From contig VBFY01000057.1 in assembly GCA_005889405.1 (NCBI GenBank), positions 81,475-113,698 on the forward strand: 32,224 nt of DNA, given 5' to 3'. Source of the DNA: Chloroflexota bacterium. GTDB lineage: Bacteria > Chloroflexota > Limnocylindria > P2-11E. Positions 1-7,224 of this stretch are shown here, piece by piece (position 1 is the stretch's first letter; each line of letters starts with the position of its first letter). The notes under the pieces are model-generated. The model saw only the letters and a program-made list of their open reading frames with translations. It searched no databases and had not been told where the DNA came from. The position numbers and the translations under genes were made by a program.

Positions 1-1
1 T

Positions 2-775
2 CCCGAGCCGATCCCGCCGAACACCGACGAATTCCTCGCGCGGATCACCTCCGAGAAGGCCGACGTCGGTCTCGCGGTGGACGGCGACGCCGACCGCGCC
101 GGGCTCGGCGACGAGAAGGGCCGCTTCGTCACGACGCTCACGACCTACGCGCTGCTCATGTGGTACCTGCTCGAGGTCCGCAAGCTGCGCCAGCCCGTCG
201 TGAAGACCGTGAACATGACCTCGATGGTCGACCGCCTCGGCGAGAAGTACGGCGTGCCCGTGTACGAGGTCCCGGTCGGCTTCAAGTACATCGGGCCGAA
301 GATGCAAGAGACCGGAGCGATGATGGGCGGCGAGGAGTCCGGCGGCTTCGGGTTCGCGATGCACCTGCCCGAGCGCGACGGCATCGTCGCGGATCTCTTC
401 TTCCTCGACTTCATGCTCAAAACGAAGAAGAAGCCGTCGCAGCTCATCGCCGAGCTGATGGACCTGGCCGGCCCCTCCTTCTATCTGCGGCGCGACTTGC
501 GTCTCGACGCCGCGACCTACGGCGCCGAGAAGCCGAAGATCATGGAACGGCTGCGCGCCGCGAAGCCGCGCGAGCTCGCGGGTCACGCGGTGAAGAAGGT
601 CGTCGATCTCGATACCGGCGACGGGGTGAAGTTCTTCGTCGACGACGGCTCGTGGCTGCTGATGCGTCTCTCGGGCACCGAGCCGCTCGTTCGCGTCTAC
701 GCCGAGACGCGCAGCGAGGCCGAGCTCGCGCCGATGCTCGACATCGGAGTGAAGATGGTGCAGGGGAGCACGTGA
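2..775 (+). CDS. Phosphoglucomutase/phosphomannomutase, C-terminal part (5' truncated by window edge)
   Basis: An open frame runs in from the left edge in phase 2 and encodes the last ~257 residues of an alpha-D-phosphohexomutase, which interconverts hexose-1- and hexose-6-phosphates in the cytoplasm. The metal-binding loop reads VDGDADR (family consensus DGDGDR) close to the left edge. The sugar-specificity loop GGEESGGFGF follows about 85 residues later, and the phosphate-binding loop RLSGTEPLVRVYAE lies near the C-terminus. The N-terminal domain with the catalytic phosphoserine is outside the window. The stop codon overlaps the ATG of the following isomerase by one base (TGATG), so the two are probably translated together. 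Glucose versus mannose preference cannot be decided from this part; GEESGG occurs in both types. Confidence 0.93.
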   Translation, partial: PEPIPPNTDEFLARITSEKADVGLAVDGDADRAGLGDEKGRFVTTLTTYALLMWYLLEVRKLRQPVVKTVNMTSMVDRLGEKYGVPVYEVPVGFKYIGPKMQETGAMMGGEESGGFGFAMHLPERDGIVADLFFLDFMLKTKKKPSQLIAELMDLAGPSFYLRRDLRLDAATYGAEKPKIMERLRAAKPRELAGHAVKKVVDLDTGDGVKFFVDDGSWLLMRLSGTEPLVRVYAETRSEAELAPMLDIGVKMVQGST

Positions 776-1836
776 TGGACACATCGGTCATCGAGTCCGT
801 CGAGCGCATCCGCGCGGCCGATCCCGAGGACATGCTCGGGCGGATCAAGGAGCTCCCGAAGCAGATCCAGGGCGCCTGGCAGGTCACGCGCGCGGCGCAG
901 CTGCCGCCGGCCTATGGCGACGTCCGGAACATCACCGTCATCGGCATGGGCGGCTCGGCGATCGGGGGCGATCTCGCCGCCGCGCTCCTCGCCGATGAGC
1001 TCAAGGTCCCGATGAGCGTGCACCGCGACTACGGGCTTCCCGCCTTCATCGGGCGCGACTCGCTCGTGATCGCCTCCTCCTACTCGGGCAACACCGAGGA
1101 GACGCTGTCTGCGTTCGAGGAGGCACGCAAACGTGGCGCCAAGGTGCTCGCGCTGACCACCGGCGGGACGCTCGCCACGCAAGCGCGTGCCGCGAATTAT
1201 CCCGTCGTCACGTTCTCGTACAAAGCCCGACCGCGCGCGACGCTGGGCTACTCGCTCGGCCTCGTGCTCGGTTCACTCACGCGGCTCGGGCTGATACGCG
1301 ATCTCTCGGCCGACATCGACGCGGCGGTCGCCGACCTCGCGAGGCTCGAGGAGAGGGTGCACGAGGGGGCGCGGACGAACGACGCGAAGAAGCTGGCCAT
1401 CGAGCTGCATGGCCGGATCATCTTCGCGTACGGCGCGGGCGTGATGGGGGTGATGGCGCGCCGCGTGAAAGGCCAGTGGAACGAGAACGCGAAGAACTGG
1501 TCCGCGTACGACGTGATGAGCGAGCTGAACCACAACGCGGTCGTCGGCTTTCCGAACCCTCAGATCGCGCGGGAGGCGATCACCGTGCTGTTGCTCCGGA
1601 GCGACCGCGACAACCCGCGGCACAAGATCCGCTTCGATGTCACGCGGGAGCTGCTCGACCGCGCGAGCATCCAGCACAAGAGCCTCGAGTTCGGCGGGAC
1701 CAACATGCTCTCCGAGGTGCTGCAGATGACGCTCTTCACCGACTACGTGTCCTTTTATGTCGCGCTGCTGAACGGCGCGGATCCGTCGCCGAACACGGCC
1801 ATCGACTATCTGAAGGACCGACTCGCCAAGGGTTGA
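775..1836 (+). CDS. Bifunctional phosphoglucose/phosphomannose isomerase
   Basis: A cytoplasmic SIS-fold aldose-ketose isomerase of 353 residues that interconverts fructose-6-phosphate with glucose-6- or mannose-6-phosphate. The first SIS domain shows the phosphate-binding motif IGMGGSAIGGDL and the SYSGNTEETLSA loop. The second SIS half carries the catalytic region MSELNHNAVVGF, with the conserved Glu and His of the archaeal-type PGI/PMI family. The length matches that family (about 300-350 aa) and is much shorter than classical Pgi. The start is the ATG at 775, which overlaps the mutase stop; a longer open frame upstream is out of phase with the mutase and is Arg-rich shadow. Together with the mutase it links glycolytic sugar phosphates to GDP-mannose or UDP-glucose precursors. 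Confidence 0.93.
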   Translation: MDTSVIESVERIRAADPEDMLGRIKELPKQIQGAWQVTRAAQLPPAYGDVRNITVIGMGGSAIGGDLAAALLADELKVPMSVHRDYGLPAFIGRDSLVIASSYSGNTEETLSAFEEARKRGAKVLALTTGGTLATQARAANYPVVTFSYKARPRATLGYSLGLVLGSLTRLGLIRDLSADIDAAVADLARLEERVHEGARTNDAKKLAIELHGRIIFAYGAGVMGVMARRVKGQWNENAKNWSAYDVMSELNHNAVVGFPNPQIAREAITVLLLRSDRDNPRHKIRFDVTRELLDRASIQHKSLEFGGTNMLSEVLQMTLFTDYVSFYVALLNGADPSPNTAIDYLKDRLAKG

Positions 1837-1849
1837 GATCGAGCTCGGA

Positions 1850-2371
1850 GTGATCCACCGCGCGGCGCACTTCGCGTTCTGCCCGCGCGATGGCACGGCG
1901 CTCGTACCAACGCGCATCGACGGCCGTGACCGTCCCACCTGTCCGGTCTGCGGCTTCGCCGACTTCATGCACGTGCAGATCGGTGCGAACACCATCGTCG
2001 AGCGCGACGGCGGCGTGCTCCTGGTGCGCCTCAATTACGGTCCAAGGGATGGCCGCTGGGCCCTCCCCGGCGGTCTGGTCGAAGATGATGAGACGCCGGA
2101 GGAGGCTGCTGTTCGCGAGACGTGGGAAGAGACGGGATTCCACGTGCGCCTCGAGGGCCTGCTCGCGAGCTGGATGCGGCCCGGCTTCCCGATCCTCGTC
2201 GTCGTCTACCGCGCGCGCATCGAGCGCGGCGAGCTCCGCGTCGCGCCGGACGAGGCATCCGAGGCGCGTTTCTTCCCGCGCAAAGAGCTCCCGCCTCTCG
2301 AGGACCTCGCTTGGCCGTCTACTGCGCACGGCCTCGATGCGTGGCGGGCATACGAGCCACCGCGTCCCTAA
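1850..2371 (+). CDS. Nudix hydrolase with an N-terminal zinc-ribbon-like segment
   Basis: A 173-aa protein with a complete Nudix box (residues 75-97): G-x5-E-x7-RE-TW-EE-T-GF. It is therefore expected to hydrolyse a nucleoside diphosphate linked to another moiety, using Mg2+ bound by the RE..EE glutamates. The N-terminus looks like the zinc ribbon of NudC-type NADH pyrophosphatases (C11-PRDG, then C31-PVC34), but one of the four cysteines is replaced (CPRD), so zinc binding may be incomplete. The substrate cannot be read from the sequence. The proposed start is GTG at 1850, 13 nt after the isomerase stop. No strong SD is visible, so co-transcription with the upstream sugar-phosphate genes is inference. 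Confidence 0.88.
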   Translation: MIHRAAHFAFCPRDGTALVPTRIDGRDRPTCPVCGFADFMHVQIGANTIVERDGGVLLVRLNYGPRDGRWALPGGLVEDDETPEEAAVRETWEETGFHVRLEGLLASWMRPGFPILVVVYRARIERGELRVAPDEASEARFFPRKELPPLEDLAWPSTAHGLDAWRAYEPPRP

Positions 2372-2437
2372 ACACCGATACGCGCCAGCAACCCCGACTC
2401 CCCCGCGCGAGGCATCCGACCTCACCCGACCGCCGCG

Positions 2438-3820
2438 ATGCTCACGCGCGTGATGAGCCCCGTCGCTCGCTTCTCGTTGGCCCTCGCCGCGGTGCTGGCC
2501 GTGACCGCGCTCATCCTCGGCACCGGCACCGCCTATCTCATCGGGCGCTACGTCGACGACGAGACGACGGCGTTTACACAGGACGCGGTCGCGAGTCACT
2601 TCGGGTCGGTCTTCAGCGATGACGTGTTCCAGCGTGGCCTCACATCAGACGAGCGGCAGGAGCTGCTCGAGGTGGTGACGTTCCACTTCTCGATCTACCA
2701 CGTGGTCGCCACCGACTTCTTCGACCGCACGGGCAAGATCGTCTTCTCCTATGACTCCGATGAGATCGGTCGGCAGCTCGATTCCGCGACGTATCCCGAG
2801 CTCGCGAGCGCGCTGAACGGGGTGCGCGAGGCGGATCGGACGACGATCGTTGCCGATCCCAAGCTCGGTGTCCCCGGTTCGGCCGTCGGCTACGGAAGCT
2901 TCAACACGCACCACATGGTCGCGGACGCCCCCGTCGCGGCCACGCCCGGCGCTGGGACGCGCGAGATCCCCGCGCTCGAGGCCTGGGTACCGGTGAAGCA
3001 GAACGGTCAGATCGTCGGAGCCGTCGTCGTCTGGCGCGACATCGCGCCGCTCGACGCCGCGCTCATGCGCATCCAGATCACGATCGCCGCGATCATCGCG
3101 CTCGCCGCCGCGTTCCTGTGGCTGGTGCTGCGCGGCGTGTACGCGCGGTCCTCGAAGCGGATCGTCGCGCAGGCCAGCGCGCTCGAGGACGCGCTCGCGC
3201 TGCGGGAGCGGACCTACGACGCGACGCTGACCGCGCTGACGAGCGCGCTCGACTTCCGCGACAACGAAACGGGCGGGCACTCGGACCGCGTCGTCGCGTA
3301 CATGGAGCTCCTGCTGGAGCAGATGGACATCCACGGCCCCGAGCTCGCGACGCTGCGCCGCGGCGCGCTGCTTCACGACGTTGGCAAGATCGGCGTGCCG
3401 GACAACGTCCTCCGCAAGCCGACCGCGCTCAGCGAAGGGGAGTGGGCAGTCATGAAGCGCCACCCCGAATTCGGCGCGCGGATCATCGCGGGCATCCCGT
3501 TCCTCGAGGACGTCGCGCGCATCGTCCGTCACCACCACGAACGCTGGGACGGCATGGGCTACCCGGACGGACTCAAGGGCGATCGCATCCCGCTCGGCGC
3601 ACGCATCTTCGCGGTCGGTGACTCGTTCGACGCGATGACGAGCGACCGCCCGTACCGCCGCGGTCTCTTGATCGACGCGGCGCGTGAGGAGATCCGGCGC
3701 TGCGCCAATTCGCAGTTCGATCCCGCCGTCGTGACAGCGTTCCTCAGCATTCCGGTCGCGCGTCTGGTGGCGATCGCCGACGACGCTCCGCACACGCACC
3801 CGCGAGTGGTAGCGAGCTAG
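2438..3820 (+). CDS. Membrane-bound HD-GYP domain phosphodiesterase
   Basis: A 460-aa inner-membrane signalling protein. A first membrane segment (about residues 12-34) is followed by a ~170-residue extracytoplasmic region that is probably a Cache/PAS-like sensor, then a second membrane segment (about 210-232). A short helical linker leads to a cytoplasmic HD-GYP domain. Visible motifs are the first metal site HSDRVVAY, the HD pair in LLHDVGKIGVPD (H313, D314), RHHHERWDGMGYPDG with GYP at 374-376, and DSFDAMTSDRPYR. HD-GYP enzymes degrade cyclic di-GMP, and some degrade cGAMP. All residues expected for activity appear present. No partner diguanylate cyclase is in the window. The start is ATG 2438; ATG 2453 is an alternative that removes five residues. 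Confidence 0.93.
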   Translation: MLTRVMSPVARFSLALAAVLAVTALILGTGTAYLIGRYVDDETTAFTQDAVASHFGSVFSDDVFQRGLTSDERQELLEVVTFHFSIYHVVATDFFDRTGKIVFSYDSDEIGRQLDSATYPELASALNGVREADRTTIVADPKLGVPGSAVGYGSFNTHHMVADAPVAATPGAGTREIPALEAWVPVKQNGQIVGAVVVWRDIAPLDAALMRIQITIAAIIALAAAFLWLVLRGVYARSSKRIVAQASALEDALALRERTYDATLTALTSALDFRDNETGGHSDRVVAYMELLLEQMDIHGPELATLRRGALLHDVGKIGVPDNVLRKPTALSEGEWAVMKRHPEFGARIIAGIPFLEDVARIVRHHHERWDGMGYPDGLKGDRIPLGARIFAVGDSFDAMTSDRPYRRGLLIDAAREEIRRCANSQFDPAVVTAFLSIPVARLVAIADDAPHTHPRVVAS

Positions 3821-3864
3821 CCGCGGCACGTTTCCTAGGGAAATCGAGCGGTCTCGAGCGGGCC

Positions 3865-3870
3865 TAGAAT
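3865..3870 (+). promoter_or_regulatory. Putative -10 box of the SWIM-protein gene
   Basis: TAGAAT matches the TANNNT form seen in front of several other genes in this window. It lies 49 nt before the ATG at 3920, so this transcript would carry a ~40-nt leader, in which GGAGGT just before the start serves as the ribosome binding site. No convincing -35 is visible. Confidence 0.4.
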
Positions 3871-3919
3871 CGCTCTCGTCCGGCGCCAGCCGGAACGACG
3901 GAGCGGTGGAGGTCGGTGG

Positions 3920-4183
3920 ATGTACTCGAGCCTCATCTCCAAGATCGAGAAGGCCAAGCGATACGCCGAAGAGCCCCAGCGGATCACATTCCAGGAATTC
4001 GAGATCCGGTTCCGCGGCGACAACGGCTCCCATAGCGTCTCGCTCCACGGAGATGATTGGTCCTGCGAGTGCGAGCACTTCCGTACCTCGGGTCTGTGCG
4101 CGCACGTGATGACCCTTCAACGTCTCTTCGCGACCCACCTCGCCGACGCGGTGAAGTACACGACCGAGCACGTTCCCGCGTAG
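3920..4183 (+). CDS. Small SWIM-type zinc-finger protein
   Basis: An 87-aa cytoplasmic protein. It carries the CxC-x8-CxH signature of a SWIM zinc finger (C49-E-C51 ... C60-A-H62), the metal ligands found in SWI2/SNF2-associated, MuDR-transposase and bacterial SWIM proteins that bind DNA or protein. Here the finger makes up most of the protein; no helicase or other catalytic domain is attached. A GGAGGT ribosome site precedes the ATG and a TAGAAT box lies 50 nt upstream, so it looks monocistronic. It is followed directly by the cobalamin riboswitch of the next operon. The DNA or protein partner is unknown. Small stand-alone SWIM proteins of this size are usually left as hypothetical. Confidence 0.82.
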   Translation: MYSSLISKIEKAKRYAEEPQRITFQEFEIRFRGDNGSHSVSLHGDDWSCECEHFRTSGLCAHVMTLQRLFATHLADAVKYTTEHVPA

Positions 4184-4204
4184 CGACCCGCGTGCCCACA
4201 ACTG

Positions 4205-4331
4205 AATAGGCGGGGTCCCAGCGAAGCCGGTGCAAGTCCGGCAGTGTCGCGCAACCGTGATGGACGTACGTCCTCACTCGGGTCGCCTGGTACTCCTGCT
4301 CGCGGCCAACACGCCTTCGCGAAAAAGGAGT
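4205..4331 (+). promoter_or_regulatory. Cobalamin (B12) riboswitch
   Basis: The stretch before btuF holds the conserved adenosylcobalamin-aptamer core. It contains GAAGCCGGTGCAAGTCCGGC (4223 onwards), then AGTGTCGCGCAACCGTGATG, equivalent to the consensus 'GGUGxAAxUCC ... CCCGCxACUGU'. Downstream, GTCGCCTGGTACTCCTGC corresponds to the B12-box/J6-3 region. Position and content are as expected for repression of a B12 transporter when cobalamin is plentiful. The exact 5' boundary is approximate. Confidence 0.9.
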
Positions 4332-4332
4332 G
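4291..4332 (+). promoter_or_regulatory. Predicted SD-sequestering hairpin (riboswitch expression platform)
   Basis: ACTCCT at 4292-4297 is perfectly complementary to AGGAGT at 4326-4331, which contains the ribosome binding site of btuF. Nested inside, TCGCG (4300-4304) can pair with CGCGA (4318-4322). The two helices stack into one hairpin that would hide the SD, which suggests control at translation initiation. There is no U-tract for a transcription terminator. This is inference from complementarity only. Confidence 0.5.
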
Positions 4333-4338
4333 AGCCAG

Positions 4339-5277
4339 ATGCGTTTCCGCCTCCCGGCCTTTTTTGCTTTTCTCATGCTCGCCGCCACTTGTGCGCCTGC
4401 CGGAACGCCCGCCCCCTCATCCACGCCGCAACCCAGTGGCTCGGCCCTCGCAGCCGCGTTCCCAGCGACGGTCACGGATTTCCAGAACCGCTCGGTCGCG
4501 ATACCGAAGCGTCCAGAGCGCATCGTTTCCATCGGGCCGTCGATCACCGAGTTCCTGTTCGCGCTCGGCGCCGGACCGCGCGTCGTCGGCGCGGATGACT
4601 TCTCCGACGAGCCGGCCGCGGCGAGGCAGCTCGAGAAGGTCGGCGGCATCAAGGTCAACTTCGAGAAGGTCGTTTCCCTGCGGCCCGACCTCGTCCTGAG
4701 CGTGAAATTCTCCGACGGCACGATCGAAAAGCTCGCGGGCGCCGGCCTGCTCGTGCTCGTCGTCGATCCGCAGAGCGCCGGCGATGTCGCGCGGACCGCG
4801 GTCCTGCTGGGGCGCGCCGTTGGGAGCGACGGCGACGCCATGGCGCGCGACATCCAGAAGCGCGTCGACGACGTCAGGTCGAAGACGTCGGCCGCGGCGA
4901 ACAAGCCGCGCGTGTATCACGAGATCGACGCGTCGGATCCGACGAAGATCTTCACCGTCGGCCCAGGGTCGTACATCCACGACCTCATCGAGATCGCCGG
5001 CGGCCAGAACATCGCGGCCCGCGCGACGAGCGCCTATCCGCAGCTCTCCGCGGAGGAGATCCTCCGGAGCGATCCCGAGATCATCGTCCTCGCCGCGGCC
5101 GACTACTCGGCCAAACCCGACCAGGTGGCCGCGCGGACGGGCTGGTCGGTCATCAGCGCGGTGCGGAACAAGCGCATCGTCACGATCGCGCCGAACCTCA
5201 TCAACCGGCCCGGTCCGCGCGTCGGCGAGGCCGCGGAGGCGTACGCGAAGCTCGTGCATCCCGAGCTCTTCCCCTAG
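4339..5277 (+). CDS. btuF: Cobalamin ABC transporter substrate-binding protein BtuF
   Basis: A 312-aa cluster A-III (BtuF/FhuD/TroA-like) periplasmic-binding protein, probably lipid-anchored outside the membrane. The ATG at 4339 lies 8 nt after AAGGAG; a GTG three codons earlier sits inside the SD and is less likely. The N-terminus is a signal peptide ending AATC (Cys18), a sub-optimal lipobox with Thr at -1, followed by a Ser/Pro/Thr-rich linker. The core has the typical opening RPERIVSIGPSITEFLFALG, then VVSLRPDLVLS, the long backbone-helix fold, and a C-terminal part around GWSVISAVRNKRIV. The cobalamin riboswitch directly upstream and btuC/btuD downstream make B12 or a corrinoid the likely ligand, rather than a siderophore. 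The stop overlaps the btuC GTG by one base. Confidence 0.92.
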   Translation: MRFRLPAFFAFLMLAATCAPAGTPAPSSTPQPSGSALAAAFPATVTDFQNRSVAIPKRPERIVSIGPSITEFLFALGAGPRVVGADDFSDEPAAARQLEKVGGIKVNFEKVVSLRPDLVLSVKFSDGTIEKLAGAGLLVLVVDPQSAGDVARTAVLLGRAVGSDGDAMARDIQKRVDDVRSKTSAAANKPRVYHEIDASDPTKIFTVGPGSYIHDLIEIAGGQNIAARATSAYPQLSAEEILRSDPEIIVLAAADYSAKPDQVAARTGWSVISAVRNKRIVTIAPNLINRPGPRVGEAAEAYAKLVHPELFP

Positions 5278-6205
5278 TGCGCACGGTCACCGTCCTCGCG
5301 CTGCTCGCGGTCGCGCTCCTCGTGAGCGCGGCCGCGGGCATCCTGGTCGGCGCGGTCCCGATCGCGCCTGGCGACGTGCTCTCGGCGCTGCTCGGCGCGG
5401 ATAACACCAGTGGCACGATCATCCGCGAGCTCCGGCTGCCGCGCGTGCTGGGCGCGGCGCTCGTCGGCGGCGCCCTCGCCGCGGCCGGCGCCCTCCTCCA
5501 AGGCATGCTCCGCAATCCGCTCGCGGATCCCTTCGTCACCGGGACGTCCGCGGGCGCGTCGCTCGGCGCGGTGCTCGCGGTCGCGCTCGGGTTCGAGCCG
5601 GTGCTCGTGCCGCTCGCGGCGTTCGTCGGCGCGACCGTATCGATCGCGCTCGTGTGGCGCCTCGCGCGGCTCGGCGGGAGGACGACCGTGCTCACCGTCC
5701 TTCTCGGCGGCGTCGTGCTCACCTCGTTCGCGGGCGCGCTCGTGACGCTGGTCCTCGTCTCGAGCGATCGGCTCGCGCTCCGTCTCCGCGCCGTGCTCGG
5801 GTCGTCGCCGTCGGCGTGATCGGCGCGCTGCTGCTCGCGCCGCGCATCGATGCCTACGCGTTCGGCGAGGAGACCGCGGCGGCGCTCGGCGTCGATCTCG
5901 ATCGGACCACCGCGGCGGTCCTCGCGACGACCGCGCTGCTCACGGGCGCCGCCGTCGCGATCGCCGGGCTCGTGGGGTTCGTCGGCCTCGTGATCCCGCA
6001 CGCGCTGCGCTTCGTGCTCGGTGCGACGCACCGACGACTCATCGTCGCGAGCATCCCGGCCGGAGCCATCGCGTTGGTGCTCGCCGATCTCGGCGCGCGC
6101 ACCGCGCTCGCGCCCGCGGAGCTGCCGGTCGGTGTGATCACCGGCCTGGTCGGCGCGCCGTTCTTCCTCGCGCTGCTGGTGCGCTCACGCCGGGTGATCG
6201 TGTAG
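5277..6205 (+). pseudogene. btuC: Cobalamin ABC permease BtuC, interrupted by deletion/frameshift
   Basis: Two adjacent frames together make one FecCD/BtuC-type permease. Frame 1 (5277-5819, 180 aa) covers the N-terminal membrane helices with RELRLPRVLGAALVGGALA and GMLRNPLADPFVTGTSAGA. It then ends in an out-of-place SSPSA-stop. Frame 2 (to 6205) holds the rest, with APRIDAYAFGEETAAALGV and GFVGLVIPHALRFVLG. Compared with E. coli BtuC, about 17-19 residues of the loop around the MMGGFGGVDW segment are missing at the junction, along with a phase change. The second frame could restart at GTG 5816, which overlaps the TGA of frame 1 (GTGA), so a coupled split protein is possible. The missing loop argues for inactivation or an assembly error. 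The neighbouring btuF and btuD look intact. Confidence 0.82.
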
Positions 6206-6215
6206 TGCTACGCCT

Positions 6216-7019
6216 GTGAGCAGCGTCGTCGCGCTCGGGATCCGGGCCGGCTATCGCGATCGTGAGGTGCTGCGTGGCGTCGACCTCGTCGCGGACGCCG
6301 GCGAGCTCGTCGCCCTCATCGGTCCGAACGGCGCGGGAAAGTCCACGCTGCTGCGCGTGCTCGGCGGGCTGCTTCCGCTTACGGCGGGCAGCGTGACGAT
6401 CGACGGGATCGACGCGGCCGCGCTGGATCGCCGCGCGATCGCGCGTCACATCGCCGTGGTGCCGCAGGTCTTCGAGACGCTGTTCCCGTTCACCGTTCGC
6501 GAGATCGTCGCGCTGGGCCGGACCTCGCGGCTCGGACCGCTCGGCACGCTCGGCTCTGAGGACGCGCGCGCCGTCGCCCGAGCGCTCGGCGACATCGGCG
6601 CGACAGATCTCGCCGAGCGCCGTATCGACCGCGTGTCGGGCGGCGAGCGACAGCGCGCCGTGCTGGCGATGGCCCTCGCGCAAGAGGCTGGCGTGCTGCT
6701 CCTCGACGAGCCGACCGCGCATCTCGACCCCGCGCACCAGCGCGCGACCCTCGAGCGCGTGGCGACCCTCGCCCGGACTCGCGGCATCGCGGTCGTCGCT
6801 GTCTTGCACGACCTGAATCTCGCCGCCGCGTTCGCCTCGCGTGTCGTCCTGCTCGCGGACGGCGCGGTCGTCCGCGACGGCGAGGTGAGCCAGGTCATCA
6901 CACCGGAGCTCGTGGCGCAGGTCTTCGGACCGGGGCTGCGCGTGATCGCGCACGACGGCCGGCCGTTCGTCATCCCCGAGCCCGCCACCGTGCCGGAGCG
7001 TCGTGCCCGCGCCGGCTGA
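6216..7019 (+). CDS. btuD: Cobalamin ABC transporter ATP-binding protein BtuD
   Basis: A 267-aa ABC ATPase of the FepC/BtuD class that powers corrinoid import on the cytoplasmic face. Visible motifs are Walker A GPNGAGKST (K42), Q-loop VVPQ, signature VSGGERQRA (S141), Walker B VLLLDEPTAHLD (D164, E165) and switch VLHDLN (H198). All catalytic elements are intact. GTG 6216 is taken as start, giving MSSVVALGIRAGYRDREVL; it lies 10 nt after the btuC stop. The last 17 nt overlap the next small gene in another frame. Riboswitch-controlled co-expression with btuF is expected. A siderophore or heme role is possible for the family but is made unlikely by the upstream B12 aptamer. Confidence 0.93.
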   Translation: MSSVVALGIRAGYRDREVLRGVDLVADAGELVALIGPNGAGKSTLLRVLGGLLPLTAGSVTIDGIDAAALDRRAIARHIAVVPQVFETLFPFTVREIVALGRTSRLGPLGTLGSEDARAVARALGDIGATDLAERRIDRVSGGERQRAVLAMALAQEAGVLLLDEPTAHLDPAHQRATLERVATLARTRGIAVVAVLHDLNLAAAFASRVVLLADGAVVRDGEVSQVITPELVAQVFGPGLRVIAHDGRPFVIPEPATVPERRARAG

Positions 7020-7224
7020 CGACCGCTGCGCGGCGTGCGACGCTCCACTGGATCTTGAGCGGTACGCGCGCTGCGACGTGTGTAAGGGTGCGCGCTTTTG
7101 CATCGGCTGTGGTCGCTCGCATCTGTGCACAGCGCGTTGCGCATCCAACGGCTGCGTCCCGGGCCTCTGCGTGCATCTCGTGCGCGCCGGCGTGGTCGAC
7201 ACGCGCTACGGCATCGTCGAGTGA
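7003..7224 (+). CDS. Cys-rich mini-protein, zinc-ribbon-like, in the B12 operon
   Basis: A 73-aa protein starting at GTG 7003 inside the end of btuD. It is dense in cysteine pairs (CAAC, CDVC, CIGC, then CTARC, and single Cys residues near GCVPGLC), as in zinc ribbons, treble clefs or iron-sulfur mini-proteins. No catalytic motif is recognisable. Its stop overlaps the start of the downstream PP-loop ATPase (GTGA), so it is translated in series with btuD and that enzyme. This placement suggests a part in corrinoid handling or in assisting the ATPase. I do not recognise the family. The regular overlaps on both sides and the coherent CxxC spacing argue that it is real. Confidence 0.7.
   Translation: MPAPADDRCAACDAPLDLERYARCDVCKGARFCIGCGRSHLCTARCASNGCVPGLCVHLVRAGVVDTRYGIVE

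Noticed and set aside
2645-4201. A long reverse-strand frame (518 codons) opposite the HD-GYP and SWIM genes.
   Set aside because: It is the reverse shadow of a gene with intact HD-GYP motifs; its composition (runs of Arg, Asp, Val) is not protein-like.
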